Of a DNA stretch of 7,015 nucleotides, positions 5,598-7,015 are shown piece by piece. Location of the stretch: positions 1-7,015 of the forward strand of contig JAFGOL010000082.1 of assembly GCA_016926495.1 (NCBI GenBank), in the 5' to 3' direction. This stretch comes from Oligoflexia bacterium (GTDB lineage Bacteria > Bdellovibrionota > JAFGOL01). The notes beneath the pieces were generated by a model. That model was not told the origin of the DNA, did not search any database, and saw only the letters and a list, made by a program, of their open reading frames with translations. Positions within the stretch are counted from its first letter, which is position 1; each line of letters starts with the position of its first letter. The translations under genes and the position numbers were made by a program.

Positions 5598-6674
5598 GTG
5601 TTTTTATTAAGCCGGTATATTATCAGCGAATTTTTTGTAAGGTTTGTGTTTTTTCTTATAGTCCTGATGTCTCTTTTTGTGGGAATTGACATACTTTCCA
5701 AGATATGGAGTATCAATGCCCCGTTTTCTACCATGTTGTATTATTATTTTCTGAGACTTCCCGGTATAGCCGTGGAGATGGTACCGGTCAGCACCCTGCT
5801 GGCCACGTTGATGTTTTTTTCATACATGGCAAAGCATAACGAGCTTGTCGCTTTTTACTGTAGCGGACGAAGCCTGATCAGGGTCGCGTCCCCCATGTTT
5901 TTTATAGTTATGTGTATTTCCGTTTTTACCTTCTATTTCTCTGATGACATCCTGCCTGTAGCCAATTTTCAGGCCCAAAAGGTATGGATGGTTGAGATAC
6001 TGGACCGCAAGCACGAGTTTTTCGGGAGCCTGCATCACGAAAAGGCATGGTTCAGGGGAAACAACCTTATATATAATGTTAAGTCGTATGATTCAAAAAC
6101 CAGGACAATTTCTGGCATAAATATTTATTTCGTGAACAGGGGGTTTAACCTTGTTCAGCACATTTCCGCCAAAAGCGCGGTTTTCGGCGAGAAAGACAAA
6201 TGGCTCCTCTCTGACGGGGTAGTGACCACTTTTGACGGCGACAGGGCCTATTCCAAGTCTTTCTCTGAAAAAAAGGTCATGCTTGAGGAGACCCCGGATG
6301 ATTTCAGGAAGGTGGAGGCCAGCAGTGATTACCTCACTACGGCGCGTCTCAGGGATTATATCGTCGAGCTGCAAAACATCGGCGTTGATCCCTCAAAGTA
6401 CGAGGTTGAGTACTATAAAAGGTACTCTCTTTCGTTCGCGGGCTTTATAATGTCCCTGATTGGCCTGCCTTTTGCCATAAGGCAGCACAGGAAGGGCGGG
6501 GTTGCCTTCAATATCGGAATCGGCTTTGTGCTCGTTTTTATATACTGGATCATGTTCTCTGTCATGCTTAGCCTGGGGGTCTCAGGCAGGATATTTCCCG
6601 TTATTTCGGCATGGGGGGCGAACATTCTTTTCATTATTGTTGCTGTTTTCCTGGTGCCCCGAATGCAAAAATAA
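5598..6674 (+). CDS. lptG: LPS export ABC transporter permease LptG (YjgP/YjgQ family)
   Basis: 358 residues, close to the 360 of Escherichia coli LptG. LptF and LptG form the membrane part of the LptB2FG transporter, which extracts lipopolysaccharide from the inner membrane and pushes it to the periplasmic bridge. Hydrophobic segments lie at about 9-31, 55-77 and 97-116, then a large periplasmic beta-rich domain at about 125-268, then segments at about 277-294, 304-328 and 334-354. LptG-like rather than LptF-like details include GID at 29-31, the WFRGNNLIYNV stretch near 151-161, SGINIYFVN at 172-180, and the helix with GVDPSKYEVEYYKR at 262-275. The HNEL at 80-83 and the conserved LPVAN at 119-123 are also family features. 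The start is GTG with no clear ribosome site, six bases after the rpoZ stop, so coupling to rpoZ translation is likely. No lptF is in the window. Confidence 0.92.
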   Translation: MFLLSRYIISEFFVRFVFFLIVLMSLFVGIDILSKIWSINAPFSTMLYYYFLRLPGIAVEMVPVSTLLATLMFFSYMAKHNELVAFYCSGRSLIRVASPMFFIVMCISVFTFYFSDDILPVANFQAQKVWMVEILDRKHEFFGSLHHEKAWFRGNNLIYNVKSYDSKTRTISGINIYFVNRGFNLVQHISAKSAVFGEKDKWLLSDGVVTTFDGDRAYSKSFSEKKVMLEETPDDFRKVEASSDYLTTARLRDYIVELQNIGVDPSKYEVEYYKRYSLSFAGFIMSLIGLPFAIRQHRKGGVAFNIGIGFVLVFIYWIMFSVMLSLGVSGRIFPVISAWGANILFIIVAVFLVPRMQK

Positions 6675-6703
6675 AAAAAATCGTCGAAAACGAAAAAAAA
6701 TAC

Positions 6704-6733
6704 TACACAAAAATATGATTTATACTTTATAAT
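6704..6733 (+). promoter_or_regulatory. Candidate promoter for the KMARGG repeat gene
   Basis: A perfect TATAAT at 6728-6733 follows TACACA at 6704-6709 (four of six matches to TTGACA) at 18 bases. The start would be near 6740, giving a leader of about 50 bases. The region before it, 6666-6700, is very A-rich, which may act as an UP-like element, though it also lies where a terminator for lptG would be expected and shows none. The separate promoter suggests that this gene is not simply part of the lptG operon. Confidence 0.55.
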
Positions 6734-6747
6734 ACTTATTGAGGGAA

Positions 6748-6763
6748 GGGTTCGATAGAACTC
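6748..6763 (+). other. Small hairpin in the 5' leader of the KMARGG gene
   Basis: GGGTTC at 6748-6753 can pair with GAACTC at 6758-6763 (one G-U pair) around a four-base GATA loop. An alternative stem pairs TTCGA 6751-6755 with TCGAA 6762-6766. It falls within the predicted leader, upstream of the ribosome site AGGAGGGGG at 6777-6785. Such small hairpins arise by chance, so a regulatory or mRNA-stabilising role is only a suggestion. Confidence 0.3.
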
Positions 6764-6792
6764 GAAGAAAAATATGAGGAGGGGGAAACCTT

Positions 6793-7015
6793 ATGAAGGT
6801 AGCTCGTTGTGGTATCAAAAGAGTATCTGGGTATCTTTACTACATTGATAAGAATGGTAACATCTCAAGAGTTAAGATGGCCCGCGGCGGAGCCAAGGGA
6901 CAAAAATCTAAGCCTGAGCTTGTTCTTTCTTTGAATTTAAAGCGTGAGCCTGAATTTTTGTTTTACATTGACAAAGACGGCGACGTTTCTAAAGTAAAAA
7001 TGGCCAGGGGCGGCA
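6793..7015 (+). CDS. Small basic protein with duplicated KMARGG motif (partial, 3' end off the window)
   Basis: The ATG follows a purine-rich site AGGAGGGGG at 6777-6785. Seventy-four codons are readable before the window ends, with no stop. The chain contains two similar 25-residue units, residues 9-33 and 50-74, each of the form KRxxx, an aromatic-rich stretch, YIDK(N/D)G(N/D), a hydrophobic residue, S, a basic residue, VKMARGG. They are joined by a 16-residue linker. The pattern of alternating hydrophobic residues either side of a DK(N/D)G turn suggests a beta hairpin with a basic tail. There is no signal peptide or membrane segment in the visible part. I do not recognise a characterised family and assign no function. 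The codon choice (many CGT, TCT, CTT, GGT) together with a strong promoter and ribosome site hints at high expression. More repeats may follow beyond the edge. Confidence 0.8.
   Translation, partial: MKVARCGIKRVSGYLYYIDKNGNISRVKMARGGAKGQKSKPELVLSLNLKREPEFLFYIDKDGDVSKVKMARGG

Noticed and set aside
6673..6700. Possible terminator: TCGT/ACGA stem flanked by A runs after lptG
   Set aside because: The stem is only four base pairs, and the + strand has A rather than T after it. It would at best work on the other strand, where there is no gene to end.
6847..6867. Calcium-binding (EF-hand or dockerin-like) reading of the DKNGN / DKDGD segments
   Set aside because: The spacing of acidic residues does not fit the DxDxDG loop, and the first copy has Asn in two of the positions. 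A beta turn explains it better.

Overview
The window looks like chromosomal core DNA from a Gram-negative (diderm) bacterium of moderate G+C. It carries an LptG-type lipopolysaccharide-export permease, a typical omega subunit of RNA polymerase, bacterial tRNAs with encoded CCA ends, and sigma70-like TTGACA promoters. I cannot assign a phylum from the sequence alone; the omega subunit and general gene style would fit a deltaproteobacterium-like or uncultivated lineage. All real genes are on the + strand. I see no insertion sequence, phage gene, CRISPR array or toxin-antitoxin pair.

Layout. (1) Positions 1-201: a short leader with a candidate promoter, then tRNA-Arg(CCT). (2) Positions 240-2533: one tight transcription unit with its own strong promoter. 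It encodes an HU/IHF-type DNA-binding protein, a membrane-anchored acidic coiled-coil protein (TTG start), and a secreted or anchored HEAT-repeat protein whose start lies inside the end of the gene before it. (3) Positions 2530-2653: tRNA-Met(CAT), whose -35 box overlaps the stop codon of the HEAT gene. (4) Positions 2685-6674: five closely spaced genes. These are an exported TPR protein, a RodZ-like helix-turn-helix/membrane/DUF4115 protein, a PflX-type radical SAM protein (17-base overlap), rpoZ and lptG. (5) Positions 6704-7015: a separate promoter with a perfect TATAAT and the beginning of a small basic protein. Its first 74 residues contain two copies of a 25-residue motif ending in KMARGG; the gene runs off the window.

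How the genes fit together. Several products act at the cell envelope: LptG, the RodZ-like protein, and the exported TPR and HEAT proteins. They are mixed with information-processing genes (two tRNAs, HU/IHF, rpoZ). The parts with least explanation are the acidic coiled-coil protein encoded with HU, the HEAT protein, and the KMARGG repeat protein at the right edge. The last is the best candidate for something poorly described.
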